A stretch of DNA of 64,000 bases from Gabonibacter massiliensis (GTDB lineage: Bacteria; Bacteroidota; Bacteroidia; Bacteroidales; Marinifilaceae). Every line of letters begins with the position of its first letter. The stretch's first letter is position 1. The translations under genes and the position numbers were made by a program. Location of the stretch: the NCBI GenBank assembly GCA_001487125.1, contig LN913013.1, positions 372,001-436,000 of the forward strand, read 5' to 3'. Positions 8,644-17,479 of the stretch are shown here, piece by piece. The notes under the pieces are model-generated. The model was not told where the DNA came from and made no database searches. It saw only the letters and a program-made list of their open reading frames with translations.

Positions 8644-9900
8644 ATGGAAGTGAGAAGAAATATTGAAGTTTTTGTGGCGAAATTACCCCGGATTATTTTA
8701 TTGTGTGTGGTGCTGTTTTTAATTTCTCGCAATTTTAAGGAAGAAAAAAAAATAAATAACGGTTCGAGAGAAGAGAAACAAGAGATTAGGATTCCGGAAG
8801 ATTCCATACGAAAATATTTTCCTCGTTATACGGGATTGGAACGAATCTCCCCGGTGGAATACGATGTAAAAGAGGGAGAGAAAGAAGTGGGGAAACTAAT
8901 ATTGACCACGCCCGTTGCGGATGATCTGATCGGCTATGCCGGCCCGGTACCTCTATTTTTGGCGGTATCCGACGAAGGTATCGTATCGGGATTGACTTTA
9001 TTGGAGAATAATGAATCCCGAGGTTTTGTAAGACGTTTGGAGAAAAGAGGTTTTTTTGATAGTTGGAATGGGAAGCGGATAGAAGAGGTAGGAAAAATGG
9101 AGGTTGAAGCCGTTAGTGGTGCGACCTTAACCAGTGAGGCCGTTCGAATGGGGGTCAAGAGAGCCGTGGGAGAATATTTGAATGAACAGGATCATCGTGG
9201 AAATGACAACGTGTTGACTTTATTGCGTCACGTGTTAGGAGGAGTGGTCGTACTCTTTGCTATCGTCAGTTTGTTTCGGGGAGCAAGCATGAAAAAATAC
9301 AGATCGGCTTTACAAGTTGCGTCTATTTTAATACTTGGTTTTTGGAGCGGTAGTTTTATATCTTTGGAACTGTTATACGGTTGGTTGTTGAATGGAATCC
9401 CGTGGGGGGTACGCGTGTTGCTGCCGGTAATTGCGTTGTTAGCGGTGATATGCCCGCTATTTTTTAATCGCTCTTATTACTGTGCTTATCTATGTCCTTT
9501 CGGGGCTGCACAGGAATTAATGGGGAAGGTACGGAGAAAAAAGATAACCTTCGGGAGAAGAGTGAAAAAGGTTTTGAAATATACCCGGATCACATTCTTT
9601 TTGGGAATTATGGGCTTATTGTTGTGGGGTATTTCGTTGGATTTAACCTCTCTTGAACCGTTTTCTGCTTTTCTGGTATCGGTGGCATCAGGAGGAATGA
9701 TCGCTTTTGCGCTGACTTGTCTGTTAATTTCAGTCTTCATTAGCCGTCCTTGGTGTAACTATTTTTGTCCTACGGGGGAATTTTTGGATATTTTAAGGCG
9801 AACTCCGGGAAAAGAAGAGGGGAAACAACGAAGGGAGACGTGGCAGGAATGGTTGTCTGTCACTGTTTTCTTGCTTCTTTTATGGTTTATATTAAGCTAA
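8644..9900 (+). CDS. FMN-binding, 4Fe-4S polyferredoxin-like membrane protein (NosR/NapH-related)
   Basis: This is a single-chain membrane electron-transfer protein. After one N-terminal helix (about 13-30), an exported FMN-binding domain (about 55-180) ends in SGATLTS. By analogy with RnfG/NqrC, T163 would carry covalent FMN. About six further helices follow (195-415). Two CxxxCP motifs of the NapH/NosR type, C280/C284 and C371/C375, are placed to bind a 4Fe-4S cluster near the cytoplasmic face. At 418 residues it is shorter than classical NosR. No nos, nrf or rnf genes are adjacent, so the electron donor and acceptor are unknown. Confidence 0.8.
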   Translation: MEVRRNIEVFVAKLPRIILLCVVLFLISRNFKEEKKINNGSREEKQEIRIPEDSIRKYFPRYTGLERISPVEYDVKEGEKEVGKLILTTPVADDLIGYAGPVPLFLAVSDEGIVSGLTLLENNESRGFVRRLEKRGFFDSWNGKRIEEVGKMEVEAVSGATLTSEAVRMGVKRAVGEYLNEQDHRGNDNVLTLLRHVLGGVVVLFAIVSLFRGASMKKYRSALQVASILILGFWSGSFISLELLYGWLLNGIPWGVRVLLPVIALLAVICPLFFNRSYYCAYLCPFGAAQELMGKVRRKKITFGRRVKKVLKYTRITFFLGIMGLLLWGISLDLTSLEPFSAFLVSVASGGMIAFALTCLLISVFISRPWCNYFCPTGEFLDILRRTPGKEEGKQRRETWQEWLSVTVFLLLLWFILS

Positions 9901-10000
9901 GAAAAAAAATAGAAACTTTTTTATCGAAACATTTGATAGTTTGAATAAAAAGTGCGTTATTTGCATCCTGTTTGGAAAGCGTTTATAAAAATATTGAGAG

Positions 10001-10243
10001 ATGTCAAGAATTTGTCAAATAACCGGAAAAAAGGCGATGGTTGGTAACCATGTATCTCACTCTAAAAGAAGAGTTAAGAGAACATTCGCGATCAACTTGT
10101 TTCAGAGAAATTTTTATTGGCCGGAAGAGGATAGATGGATACGTTTAAATGTATCTGCTGCCGGATTGCGCCTGATCAACAAGAAAGGCTTGAGCCATTG
10201 TTTGAGAGAGGCTACTGCCAATGGTTTAATTAAGAACGTATAA
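10001..10243 (+). CDS. rpmB: 50S ribosomal protein bL28
   Basis: The 80-residue basic protein opens with the family signature [20 protein letters not shown] and runs through the usual RRRVKRTF-like and LRLINKKGL segments. It is a structural protein of the large subunit. It heads a compact operon with rpmG (11-base gap) and the DUF4295 gene (6-base gap), the usual order in Bacteroidota. Confidence 0.97.
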   Translation: MSRICQITGKKAMVGNHVSHSKRRVKRTFAINLFQRNFYWPEEDRWIRLNVSAAGLRLINKKGLSHCLREATANGLIKNV

Positions 10244-10254
10244 AATTAAAAGAA

Positions 10255-10443
10255 ATGGCAAAGAAAAGCAAAGGTAACAGAATACAGGTGATTCTGGAGT
10301 GTACCGAGCAGAAAGAATCCGGGGTTCCGGGAATGTCTCGTTATATCACTACCAAGAATAGAAAAAACACCACCGAGAGATTGGAATTACGTAAGTACAA
10401 TCCCTATTTGAAAAGAGTAACTTTACACAGAGAAATAAAATAA
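10255..10443 (+). CDS. rpmG: 50S ribosomal protein bL33
   Basis: The 62-residue basic protein carries the L33 core ([29 protein letters not shown]). It lacks the paired CxxC motifs of the zinc-binding form, so it is the zinc-free type. It lies between rpmB and the DUF4295 gene in one operon. Confidence 0.96.
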   Translation: MAKKSKGNRIQVILECTEQKESGVPGMSRYITTKNRKNTTERLELRKYNPYLKRVTLHREIK

Positions 10444-10449
10444 TAGACT

Positions 10450-10602
10450 ATGGCAAAGAAGGTTGTTGCAACATTAAAGACAGGAGATGGTCGGGGATTT
10501 GCAAAAGTTATCAAAATGGTAAAGTCTCCCAAAACCGGTGCGTACACGTTCAAAGAACAAATGGTTCCTAATGAACAAGTAAAAGATTTTTTAAAGAAAT
10601 AA
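10450..10602 (+). CDS. DUF4295 small ribosome-associated protein
   Basis: This 50-residue, Lys-rich ORF starts with MAKKVVATLKTG and ends VKDFLKK. It is the conserved third gene of the Bacteroidota rpmB-rpmG operon, here 6 bases after rpmG. The family is DUF4295. I recall a member being placed in a Bacteroidota ribosome structure as a lineage-specific large-subunit protein (named bL38), but I cannot check that here. Composition and context strongly favour a ribosomal role. A terminator follows directly. Confidence 0.88.
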   Translation: MAKKVVATLKTGDGRGFAKVIKMVKSPKTGAYTFKEQMVPNEQVKDFLKK

Positions 10603-10621
10603 ATCTTTGTGATTAATATAT

Positions 10622-10653
10622 AAAAAAGAGCATTCGTAAGAATGCTCTTTTTT
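10622..10653 (+). terminator. Intrinsic terminator of the rpmB-rpmG-DUF4295 operon
   Basis: A perfect 14-bp stem (10622-10635 with 10640-10653) with a GTAA tetraloop includes the A/T tracts typical of strong bacterial terminators. Confidence 0.92.
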
Positions 10654-11004
10654 GTTGACGGAATGAAATGGCTTGTCTGTGTTTTTTATGAAAAAATTGT
10701 GAAATCAATTTGAGGTATAAACATAATACTTTTAAAGAGAAATATTTGGTGTTTATAATCAGTTAGTTATTGGTCGGTAAGAAAAAAAAGAGTGTTTTTC
10801 TTCATTTTTTTCCCTTGAAGCTGTAACCTTTAATGCTTCGATTCCGTTAAAGACGGTATATTAGATGATGATATAAGACTTATGATTTATTTTTAGCTGT
10901 TATTAGATTGAATCATCTAGCATAAGAGAGGGGATAGCTTTGACGGAGGTTTAAGCTGATTTTCCGATTGAGTTCTTGAAAATACTGAAATATATACCAC
11001 GGGA

Positions 11005-11053
11005 CACCACGCACACACACCACACACACAGACGCACGCACACACACATACAA
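11005..11053. repeat. CA-rich simple-sequence tract
   Basis: About 49 bases consist almost wholly of CAC/CACA/GCA units on the plus strand. It is an imperfect microsatellite lying about 245 bases upstream of the uvrA start and is unlike the AT-rich sequence on both sides. Confidence 0.85.
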
Positions 11054-11263
11054 CATCTTTTCGTCAGTCCCATTATATTTCATTTCGAGAGGAAACGGAA
11101 AATCCCTCCCATTTTTTTATTTCCCATAAATATAGAAATCTTCCATTTATTTACGATTAAGCGGTCAAAAAACATTGCGATCGGCTGATTCATTTAAAAT
11201 TTACAATCTACATTTAGAATTGTCAATTATCACTTATTCTTTTCCTTTTTCAATTGTTTCCTG

Positions 11264-11271
11264 TATTTTTG
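11264..11271 (+). promoter_or_regulatory. -7 promoter element of uvrA
   Basis: TATTTTTG matches TAnnTTTG and ends 26 bases upstream of the uvrA ATG at 11298. This supports that start over an in-frame extension back to 11175. Confidence 0.6.
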
Positions 11272-11297
11272 TAAGTTATTTATATTGGAGAGCAAGT

Positions 11298-14138
11298 ATG
11301 GGATATAAAGAAGAAGGCGAGAATATAGTTATATACGGAGCGCGGGAACATAATTTGAAGAATATAGATGTAGTGATTCCCCGTAATAAATTGACGGTAG
11401 TGACGGGCTTGAGTGGGAGTGGCAAGTCTTCCTTGGCTTTTGATACGATATACGCGGAGGGACAACGACGTTACCTGGAAACTTTTTCTGCCTATGCCCG
11501 TCGTTTTTTGGGCGGGATGGAACGTCCCGATGTAGATAAGATAACGGGATTGAGTCCGGTTATCTCTATCGAACAAAAGACAACCAACAAGAATCCCCGC
11601 TCTACTGTGGGGACGACTACTGAAATATACGACTTCTTCCGGTTGTTATTTGCCCGGGCGGGAGTAGCTTATTCTTATGCCACCGGTAGTAAGATGGTAA
11701 AATATACGGATGAGCGGATTTTAGAGTTGTTGCAGCAGGATTTTGCCGGAAAAAGAATTCTTTTATTGGCTCCGGTGGTAAAGGGGCGTAAAGGACACTA
11801 CAAAGAACTATTCGAGAATTTAAGGAAAAAGGGATTTATTTCTGCACGAGTGGACGGGAAGATTATGGAGATTCTTCCTGGAATGAGTGTGGACCGTTAT
11901 AAAATTCATGATATCGAGATCGTTGTCGATAAAATCGTTATGCAGGATGTCGACTTGAAGCGCCTGAAGGCTTCCGTGGCGACAGCAATGAAAAATGGAA
12001 AAGGAGTCATGACGGTGAAGGACAATGAAAGTGACGAATTAAAATATTATAGTCGTCATTTAATGTGTCCTGACACGGGAATTTCTTATAAAGATCCGGC
12101 TCCCCACACGTTTTCTTTTAATTCTCCTCATGGTGCTTGTAAAAAGTGCAAAGGCTTGGGGTACATTAATTCTGTTGCGATAGAGAAGATTATTCCTGAT
12201 GATTCGTTGTCTATCTATGCCGGGGGAATATTGCCCTTGGGAAAATATAAAGGATCTTTGATTTTTTATCAAATCGATACGATTTTAAAAAAACATGGTG
12301 CGGATATAAAACAACCGATTCGCGAGCTTCCAGAGGAGGCTTTGACTGATATATTGTACGGTTATCCGGGACAGTTCCGTTTGGAAAATACGGAAATCGG
12401 AGTCTCTTCCAATTTTTTAACCACCTACGAGGGTATTTTAAAATACGTCACGATACAGGAGGAGAATGCCACCTCTAAAAAAGCAAATAAATGGGCAGAG
12501 CAGTTTATTTCGGTAACGACTTGTGATGTTTGTAACGGTCAGCGTTTAAACCAGGAGGCTTTGCATTTTTATATAGGTGGGAAGAATATATCGGAGTTGG
12601 CCAATATGGAATTGGATGATTTGTACGTTTGGGTATGTAATGTTGAACAACATCTGGAATTAAAACAGAAACAGATTGCCGGAGAGATATTGAAGGAGAT
12701 ACGGACTCGTTTGAAATTTATGTTGGATGTCGGTTTGGAATATCTTTCTTTAAACCGTCAGTCGATGACTCTTTCCGGAGGTGAGTCCCAGCGTATTCGA
12801 TTGGCCACACAGATCGGATCTCAGCTGGTAAATGTACTTTATATTTTGGACGAGCCCAGTATCGGCTTGCATCAGAAAGATAACAGGAAATTGATTCGTT
12901 CTTTGCAAGAGCTGCGGGATGCGGGAAATTCGGTGATCGTGGTGGAACATGACAAAGAGATGATGGAAAATGCCGATTATATTGTGGATTTGGGACCTAA
13001 AGCCGGTAGAAAAGGGGGGGAGATTATGGCGATAGGTACATTCGATGATATTAGGAGAAGCAGTAGCCTCACGGCTCAGTATCTAAAGGGTATTAGAGAG
13101 ATTACCGTACCGTCTGAACGTCGGCAGGGAAACGGGAAAAAGATCAGTCTGAAAGGGTGTACCGGAAATAATTTAAAGAATGTGGATGTCGATTTCCCTT
13201 TAGGGAAGCTGATCTGCGTTACCGGGGTAAGCGGTAGCGGAAAGTCCTCTTTGGTGAACGGAACACTTCATCCCATTTTGAGTGCTTATTTTTATCATTC
13301 GTTAGCAGAGCCTTTGCCTTATCGTGCTATTGATGGCATAGAGAATATAGATAAAGTCGTGGTGGTAGACCAAAGTCCGTTAGGAAAAAGCCCCCGATCT
13401 AATCCGGCGACCTACACGGGTATTTTCACCGATATCCGTAAAATATTCGAAAAATTGCCGGAGTCTCAAATCCGGGGATATACGGCGGGCCGCTTCTCGT
13501 TTAACGTGAGTGGTGGGCGTTGTGAAGCTTGCAAGGGTGCCGGGGTAAAAACGATAGAGATGAATTTTTTACCGGATGTTTACGTGCATTGTGATGAATG
13601 CGATGGAAAACGGTATAATAAGGAGACTTTAGAGGTTCGTTATAAAGGGAAGTCTATCGGGGATGTATTGAATATGACCATCAATATGGCGGTGGAATTT
13701 TTTGAGAATTTGCCTCATTTGCAGGCCAAATTGAAGGTATTGCAGGATGTCGGTTTGGGATATGTTCAGATCGGACAACCTTGTACTACGTTAAGCGGTG
13801 GTGAATCGCAACGAATAAAATTAGCGGCGGAGCTGTCTAAAAAGGAGACGGGAAATACGTTGTATATATTGGATGAGCCTACGACTGGCCTGCATTTTGA
13901 GGATGTAAATATTTTGTTGGGAGTATTGCAGAAATTAGTGGATAAAGGAAATACCGTGATTGTGATCGAGCATAATCTCGATGTAATAAAGGTTGCCGAT
14001 TATTTGATCGATATGGGGCCCGGCGGGGGAAAAAACGGGGGGGAAGTGGTGGTTACGGGGACCCCGGAAGAGGTGGCTTTAAGCCCGGACTCCGTGACAG
14101 CTCCTTTTTTGCGGAAAGAACTACATAGTAAGGAATGA
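11298..14138 (+). CDS. uvrA: UvrABC excision nuclease subunit A
   Basis: This ATPase recognises bulky DNA lesions and loads UvrB in nucleotide excision repair. The 946-residue product holds two ABC modules: Walker A GLSGSGKSS near residue 35 and GVSGSGKSS near 640, and two LSGGESQRI signature motifs. The first zinc-binding Cys pairs (CPDTG.., CKKCKG) are interrupted less canonically than in the second module (CEACKGAG, CDECDGK). The start at 11298 gives MGYKEEGENIVIYGA, the normal family start. The in-frame extension to 11175 lies upstream of the promoter and reads as non-coding. It is a standalone gene with no obvious SOS box. Confidence 0.96.
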   Translation: MGYKEEGENIVIYGAREHNLKNIDVVIPRNKLTVVTGLSGSGKSSLAFDTIYAEGQRRYLETFSAYARRFLGGMERPDVDKITGLSPVISIEQKTTNKNPRSTVGTTTEIYDFFRLLFARAGVAYSYATGSKMVKYTDERILELLQQDFAGKRILLLAPVVKGRKGHYKELFENLRKKGFISARVDGKIMEILPGMSVDRYKIHDIEIVVDKIVMQDVDLKRLKASVATAMKNGKGVMTVKDNESDELKYYSRHLMCPDTGISYKDPAPHTFSFNSPHGACKKCKGLGYINSVAIEKIIPDDSLSIYAGGILPLGKYKGSLIFYQIDTILKKHGADIKQPIRELPEEALTDILYGYPGQFRLENTEIGVSSNFLTTYEGILKYVTIQEENATSKKANKWAEQFISVTTCDVCNGQRLNQEALHFYIGGKNISELANMELDDLYVWVCNVEQHLELKQKQIAGEILKEIRTRLKFMLDVGLEYLSLNRQSMTLSGGESQRIRLATQIGSQLVNVLYILDEPSIGLHQKDNRKLIRSLQELRDAGNSVIVVEHDKEMMENADYIVDLGPKAGRKGGEIMAIGTFDDIRRSSSLTAQYLKGIREITVPSERRQGNGKKISLKGCTGNNLKNVDVDFPLGKLICVTGVSGSGKSSLVNGTLHPILSAYFYHSLAEPLPYRAIDGIENIDKVVVVDQSPLGKSPRSNPATYTGIFTDIRKIFEKLPESQIRGYTAGRFSFNVSGGRCEACKGAGVKTIEMNFLPDVYVHCDECDGKRYNKETLEVRYKGKSIGDVLNMTINMAVEFFENLPHLQAKLKVLQDVGLGYVQIGQPCTTLSGGESQRIKLAAELSKKETGNTLYILDEPTTGLHFEDVNILLGVLQKLVDKGNTVIVIEHNLDVIKVADYLIDMGPGGGKNGGEVVVTGTPEEVALSPDSVTAPFLRKELHSKE

Positions 14139-14152
14139 CTGTTATAAATGAA

Positions 14153-14233
14153 AAGATTCTGTGATTCCGGATTTCTTGATAGGAGGATTATTTCTAATAA
14201 CTTAATAGTTATGTAATTGAATCACAGATTCTT
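14153..14233. repeat. Inverted repeat of the GATTCTGTGATT family after uvrA
   Basis: Arms of 15 bases at 14153-14167 and 14219-14233 are complementary with one mismatch and enclose 51 AT-rich bases. The arm core GATTCTGTGATT recurs at 26830-26858, with a related form at 17578-17660. Confidence 0.7.
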
Positions 14234-14249
14234 ATCCTGTTTTGTAGAT

Positions 14250-14510
14250 TCAATATTTGGGGTTTACGATTAAATCAAGGGTAAAATCCTTCATATAACG
14301 ATTTAATTCATCTTCGGCTTTTTCAAGCGAATCAACTCCCCATCCGGGTTGTGTATAGTCGTGGTCTCCGTATTTTTTGTACCAGTGACTCAATATAACA
14401 CCGTAATGGTTTTCGTCTCGTTTTAAAATCTTGGCTTTGATTTTATGGGTAAGGTCTTCCACCGTATATTCGAATTCCTTTATTACCTCGGCTTTTTCTA
14501 TCTTAAGCAT
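14250..14510 (-). CDS. Small protein of unknown function
   Basis: This 86-residue ORF has a mixed-charge, soluble composition. The N-terminal half (MLKIEKAEVIKEFEYTVEDL) reads as alternating strands, and the C-terminal half has a helix-like SLEKAEDELNRYMKDF segment. There is no signal peptide or membrane helix. Codon use is like that of neighbouring genes, so it is probably a real gene. It stands alone between uvrA and the GNAT gene, and I do not recognise the family. Confidence 0.55.
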   Translation of the reverse strand: MLKIEKAEVIKEFEYTVEDLTHKIKAKILKRDENHYGVILSHWYKKYGDHDYTQPGWGVDSLEKAEDELNRYMKDFTLDLIVNPKY

Positions 14511-14679
14511 AATTCTTGTTTTATTTAGGTGATCCGTAATTTTTTATTTATCGGTCTTTGTATGATCGCTTTGATAAAATATACGCTTTGGAACTTTTAA
14601 ACGTTTCGTTTTGTTTGTTTATTTTCAAGCGGAATGAAAATTATTCTCCGATACGAAGCTTATTATTTAAAAAGTCATA

Positions 14680-14687
14680 TATATTTG
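14680..14687 (+). promoter_or_regulatory. -7-like element upstream of the GNAT gene
   Basis: TATATTTG matches TAnnTTTG. It would start transcription near 14694, either for the gene remnant at 14695-14782 or for the acetyltransferase gene at 14866 with a leader of about 170 bases. Confidence 0.45.
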
Positions 14688-14694
14688 TATTTCA

Positions 14695-14782
14695 ATGGGG
14701 GATTGACGATCTGGTAGAAGGAGCTTTTAAAACGGCAAGCTTGTCCGACGAAGATAAACAGGATCTGTTGACCCGTCATTAG
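14695..14782 (+). pseudogene. Possible tiny gene or gene remnant with a frame break
   Basis: The frame ending at 14782 reads GIDDLVEGAFKTASLSDEDK, which looks coding, but no start codon precedes it in frame. An ATG at 14695 is one base out of frame across a run of five G. With four G, a 28-residue ORF would open just after the -7 element. It could equally be the degraded tail of a lost gene. Everything upstream in the longer open frame (from 14558) reads as non-coding. Confidence 0.25.
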
Positions 14783-14865
14783 GTTGTCGTTCTAAAATAG
14801 GTAGGCTTACGGGTTAATTCCTTGGCGGTAAAGAATATAAATGGAAAAATCAGTCGGATGCAGAC

Positions 14866-15378
14866 ATGAAGAGTTATGAATTAAGGCCTTGGAGATTATC
14901 CGATTGCCAGTCGCTGGCCGAATATGCCGATAACATACGTGTATGGAATAATTTGCGGGATGGTTTTCCATCCCCTTACACGGAGGAGGATGCCCGGGAG
15001 TATATTGAAAGTACTTTATCGAAGGGGTGCGTGCAGGATTTTGCTATTGTCATTGACGGGAAGGCTATTGGCGGTATCGGTTTTATTCCGCAGAGTGATG
15101 TGGAGCGATACAGTGCGGAGATCGGATATTGGTTGGGAGAGCCTTACTGGGGGCAAGGAATAATGAGCGGGATCGTATTCCGGTTCGTGGAGTATATTTT
15201 CACAACAACGGAGTTGGTGCGCCTATATGCTCCCGTTTTCGATTATAACACGGCCTCCCGGAGGGTATTGGAAAAGTGTGGTTTTCGATTGGTGGGAATT
15301 ATGCGTAAAGCGGTTCGGAAAAATGACCGATGGGCGGATATGTGTTGTTACGAGATTCTTAAGTCTTCGGAAAAGTAA
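14866..15378 (+). CDS. GNAT-family N-acetyltransferase (RimJ/RimL-like)
   Basis: It transfers an acetyl group from acetyl-CoA to an amine. The 170-residue protein is a single GNAT domain: an opening strand (ELRPWRLSDCQSLAEYADN), an acceptor region around IGYWLGEPYWGQGIMS (about residues 85-100) with the acetyl-CoA pyrophosphate-binding QGIMSG loop, and the NTASRRVLEKCGF motif (about 127-139). This layout matches the RimJ/RimL ribosomal-protein and small-molecule acetyltransferases. The acceptor is not predictable. It is convergent with the DUF4130 gene. Confidence 0.85.
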   Translation: MKSYELRPWRLSDCQSLAEYADNIRVWNNLRDGFPSPYTEEDAREYIESTLSKGCVQDFAIVIDGKAIGGIGFIPQSDVERYSAEIGYWLGEPYWGQGIMSGIVFRFVEYIFTTTELVRLYAPVFDYNTASRRVLEKCGFRLVGIMRKAVRKNDRWADMCCYEILKSSEK

Positions 15379-15414
15379 GCCCGAAAGGACGGTTCCCGGT
15401 ACGGAACGAGTGAT

Positions 15415-16182
15415 TTAGGATTGTTTTTCAGGAAGATATCTCCAGAAACGGGCAGGTAGATTCCTACGATGTAGCTTGGGATTCGATCGTTCTTTAATCG
15501 TGATCGATTGAAAGTACTCCCTCCATAGACGTTGGAACAGTTTTTCGTCCCGGTCCATTGATTTTTCATCCAGTATTCCTGTGATCAGATGATTTTCTTT
15601 GGTATCGAAACGTACTTCGGTAACAGTAGTTAAATCATAATAGTAACCGTATTCTCTTTTCAGATCGTAGATCAGCCATCTTTGATCGGAGAAACGGTTT
15701 TGTAGATGTTTTAGGGTCAACGAGAGTACATTGTAAAGCGGTTTTAGTGCGGCAAAGAAAGTGCCGTCAGCGGCTTTTTGAAATCGTAAAAATTGAATGA
15801 CCCGGAGACGTTCGTTGTTTACTTTTTTGGCATTTTGGGTTATTTGCAATACATCCGGGTCTCCGAAGTTTAATTCGATGGAAACGGGAGCATCGATTGT
15901 TTTACGTATGTAGCGGAATAGTAAAAGATCGATTTCCGGTATTTCGGACAGCCAGTTCATGACTAATGTCGAAAGGGCGGGGGCCGAGAGTTTTTTTAGG
16001 AGGGCGTTCCATACCCGGTTACTTCTTTTCTCATCGGTAACGACAGTATAGGTCTCGTCGTAAAACAGGGGTAGGGATTCGACTTCTCCTTTTAGCATAT
16101 CGGGGAACGAATGTCTGCTGTAGGCATCGAATATGGCGGTAAGAAGGCCTTCGAATGTTTTATCGTATATATAAATAACCAT
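15415..16182 (-). CDS. DUF4130 (TIGR03915) putative DNA-metabolism protein
   Basis: The 255-residue product opens MVIYIYDKTFEGLLTAIFDAY, the signature of the family annotated as a probable DNA metabolism protein and known from its fixed pairing with a helix-hairpin-helix radical SAM protein. Here that partner lies immediately upstream, 3 bases away, so they are co-transcribed. In some other bacteria this domain is fused to a uracil-DNA glycosylase-like domain; no such fusion is present here. The region DDLTTVTEVRFDT.. near residue 180 and the C-terminal basic NPKLHRRNLPARFWRYLPE segment are typical. The biochemical reaction is unknown. Confidence 0.85.
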   Translation of the reverse strand: MVIYIYDKTFEGLLTAIFDAYSRHSFPDMLKGEVESLPLFYDETYTVVTDEKRSNRVWNALLKKLSAPALSTLVMNWLSEIPEIDLLLFRYIRKTIDAPVSIELNFGDPDVLQITQNAKKVNNERLRVIQFLRFQKAADGTFFAALKPLYNVLSLTLKHLQNRFSDQRWLIYDLKREYGYYYDLTTVTEVRFDTKENHLITGILDEKSMDRDEKLFQRLWREYFQSITIKERSNPKLHRRNLPARFWRYLPEKQS

Positions 16183-16185
16183 CGT

Positions 16186-17445
16186 TTAATACTGAAAGGG
16201 GATTACCAGTTGGCGATCGTCTATTTTACGGTTGGATGGCCGGGTTAAAATACGTCGTACGGTTTCGGGTTGCATTTCATGAATGGTCTGCATCGGTAAT
16301 TCGTGGCAGGTGATAAAATATTGGGCCTTTTTCATCACGACTCCGATTTGTTTCAAGTGGGTGGCTCCCAGCCGGGAGTGGCGTCGTGCCGTGATAATCA
16401 TTTGAGCCGATTTTACCCCTAAGCCGGGAACTCTAAGTAGCATTTCATAATCCGCCCGGTTGATGTCGACGGGAAATGCTTCCGGATGACGTAAGGCCCA
16501 CGATAGTTTGGGATCAACTTCCAAATCCAGATCAGGGTATGCGTCGTTGACGATTTCGTTGACTGAAAAATGGTAAAAGCGAAGCAGCCAGTCGGCTTGA
16601 TACAAACGGTTTTCCCGTACTAATGGAGGCTGTTTTAACATGGGAAGCCGATTGTCGTAACTGTTTACAGGGACATATCCCGAATAATATACTCTTTTCA
16701 TCGTGGGACGTTGGTACAAGGCTGAGGAGAGATAAAGAATATCTTTGTCGCTATCGTTTGTTGCACCGATAATCATTTGCGTACTTTGTCCTGCCGGGGC
16801 GAAACGAGGCGCATGGCGAAACTTTTTTCGTTCTTCCGCGTGTTGGAGTACGCCTTGCTGGATATAGCGCATGGGAGTGAACACGCTTTGAAAGTCTTTT
16901 TCCGGAGCTATTATTTTCAGGCTCTCTTCTTTCGGAATTTCGATGTTTACGCTTAGCCTGTCGGCATATAGACCGGCTTCGTTTACCAATTCCCGACTGG
17001 CACCCGGTATGCTTTTCAGATGAATGTAACCGTTAAAGCGGTATTTTAGTCTCAGATCTTTGACGACTCTCACCAGGCGTTCCATGGTGTAATCGGGATT
17101 ACGGACGACGCCCGAGCTGAGAAAAAGGCCTTCGATATAGTTTCTTCGGTAAAATTCTATCGTTAGATTCACAAGTTCCGTGACGGAGAAAGTGGCTCTT
17201 TTCAAGTCATTACTACGACGATTGATACAATAAGCGCAGTCGTACATGCATTTATTCGTAAGCATGATTTTCAGTAGAGAGATACAGCGTCCGTCCTCGG
17301 CAAAACTATGGCATATCCCCCAACCTTCGGCACTTCCGATCTCGCCTTTTTTGTGCGATCGGGAGGTCCCGCTGGATGCGCAGGATACATCGTATTTGGC
17401 AGATTCTGCCAATATTTTCAGTTTCTCGAGCACGTTTTCCTCCAT
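16186..17445 (-). CDS. Putative DNA modification/repair radical SAM protein (TIGR03916)
   Basis: This is a radical S-adenosylmethionine enzyme. The cluster motif CMYDCAYC gives ligands C66, C70 and C73. Extra N-terminal cysteines (C22, C45, C54) may bind a second cluster. After the TIM-barrel core a helix-hairpin-helix element lies at about 335-365 (DINRADYEMLLRVPGLGVKS), the kind of fold that grips DNA backbone. The protein is 419 residues, the usual length. It is paired with the DUF4130 gene 3 bases downstream. The family is called DNA modification/repair only from this architecture; the substrate is not known. Confidence 0.88.
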   Translation of the reverse strand: MEENVLEKLKILAESAKYDVSCASSGTSRSHKKGEIGSAEGWGICHSFAEDGRCISLLKIMLTNKCMYDCAYCINRRSNDLKRATFSVTELVNLTIEFYRRNYIEGLFLSSGVVRNPDYTMERLVRVVKDLRLKYRFNGYIHLKSIPGASRELVNEAGLYADRLSVNIEIPKEESLKIIAPEKDFQSVFTPMRYIQQGVLQHAEERKKFRHAPRFAPAGQSTQMIIGATNDSDKDILYLSSALYQRPTMKRVYYSGYVPVNSYDNRLPMLKQPPLVRENRLYQADWLLRFYHFSVNEIVNDAYPDLDLEVDPKLSWALRHPEAFPVDINRADYEMLLRVPGLGVKSAQMIITARRHSRLGATHLKQIGVVMKKAQYFITCHELPMQTIHEMQPETVRRILTRPSNRKIDDRQLVIPFQY

Positions 17446-17479
17446 ATAATAACGGTTTTTTTCTTCGTTTGATCTTTTA

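Larger units (their letters stand above)
10654..11297. other. 640-base intergenic region upstream of uvrA
   Basis: No coding sequence is supported here. The stretch is AT-rich. It holds a CA-rich simple-sequence tract at about 11005-11053, a degenerate fragment near 11190-11240 that resembles other intergenic sequence at about 17641-17665, and a -7 element at 11264-11271. I see no tRNA or conserved RNA in it. Confidence 0.6.

Noticed and set aside
10976-11188. 70-codon open frame spanning the CA-rich tract
   Set aside because: It reads as Thr/His repeats from the simple-sequence tract with no coding character.
15395-15412. Small hairpin GTTCC/GGAAC between the GNAT and DUF4130 genes
   Set aside because: The stem is only five to six pairs without a U-tract; too weak to call a terminator.
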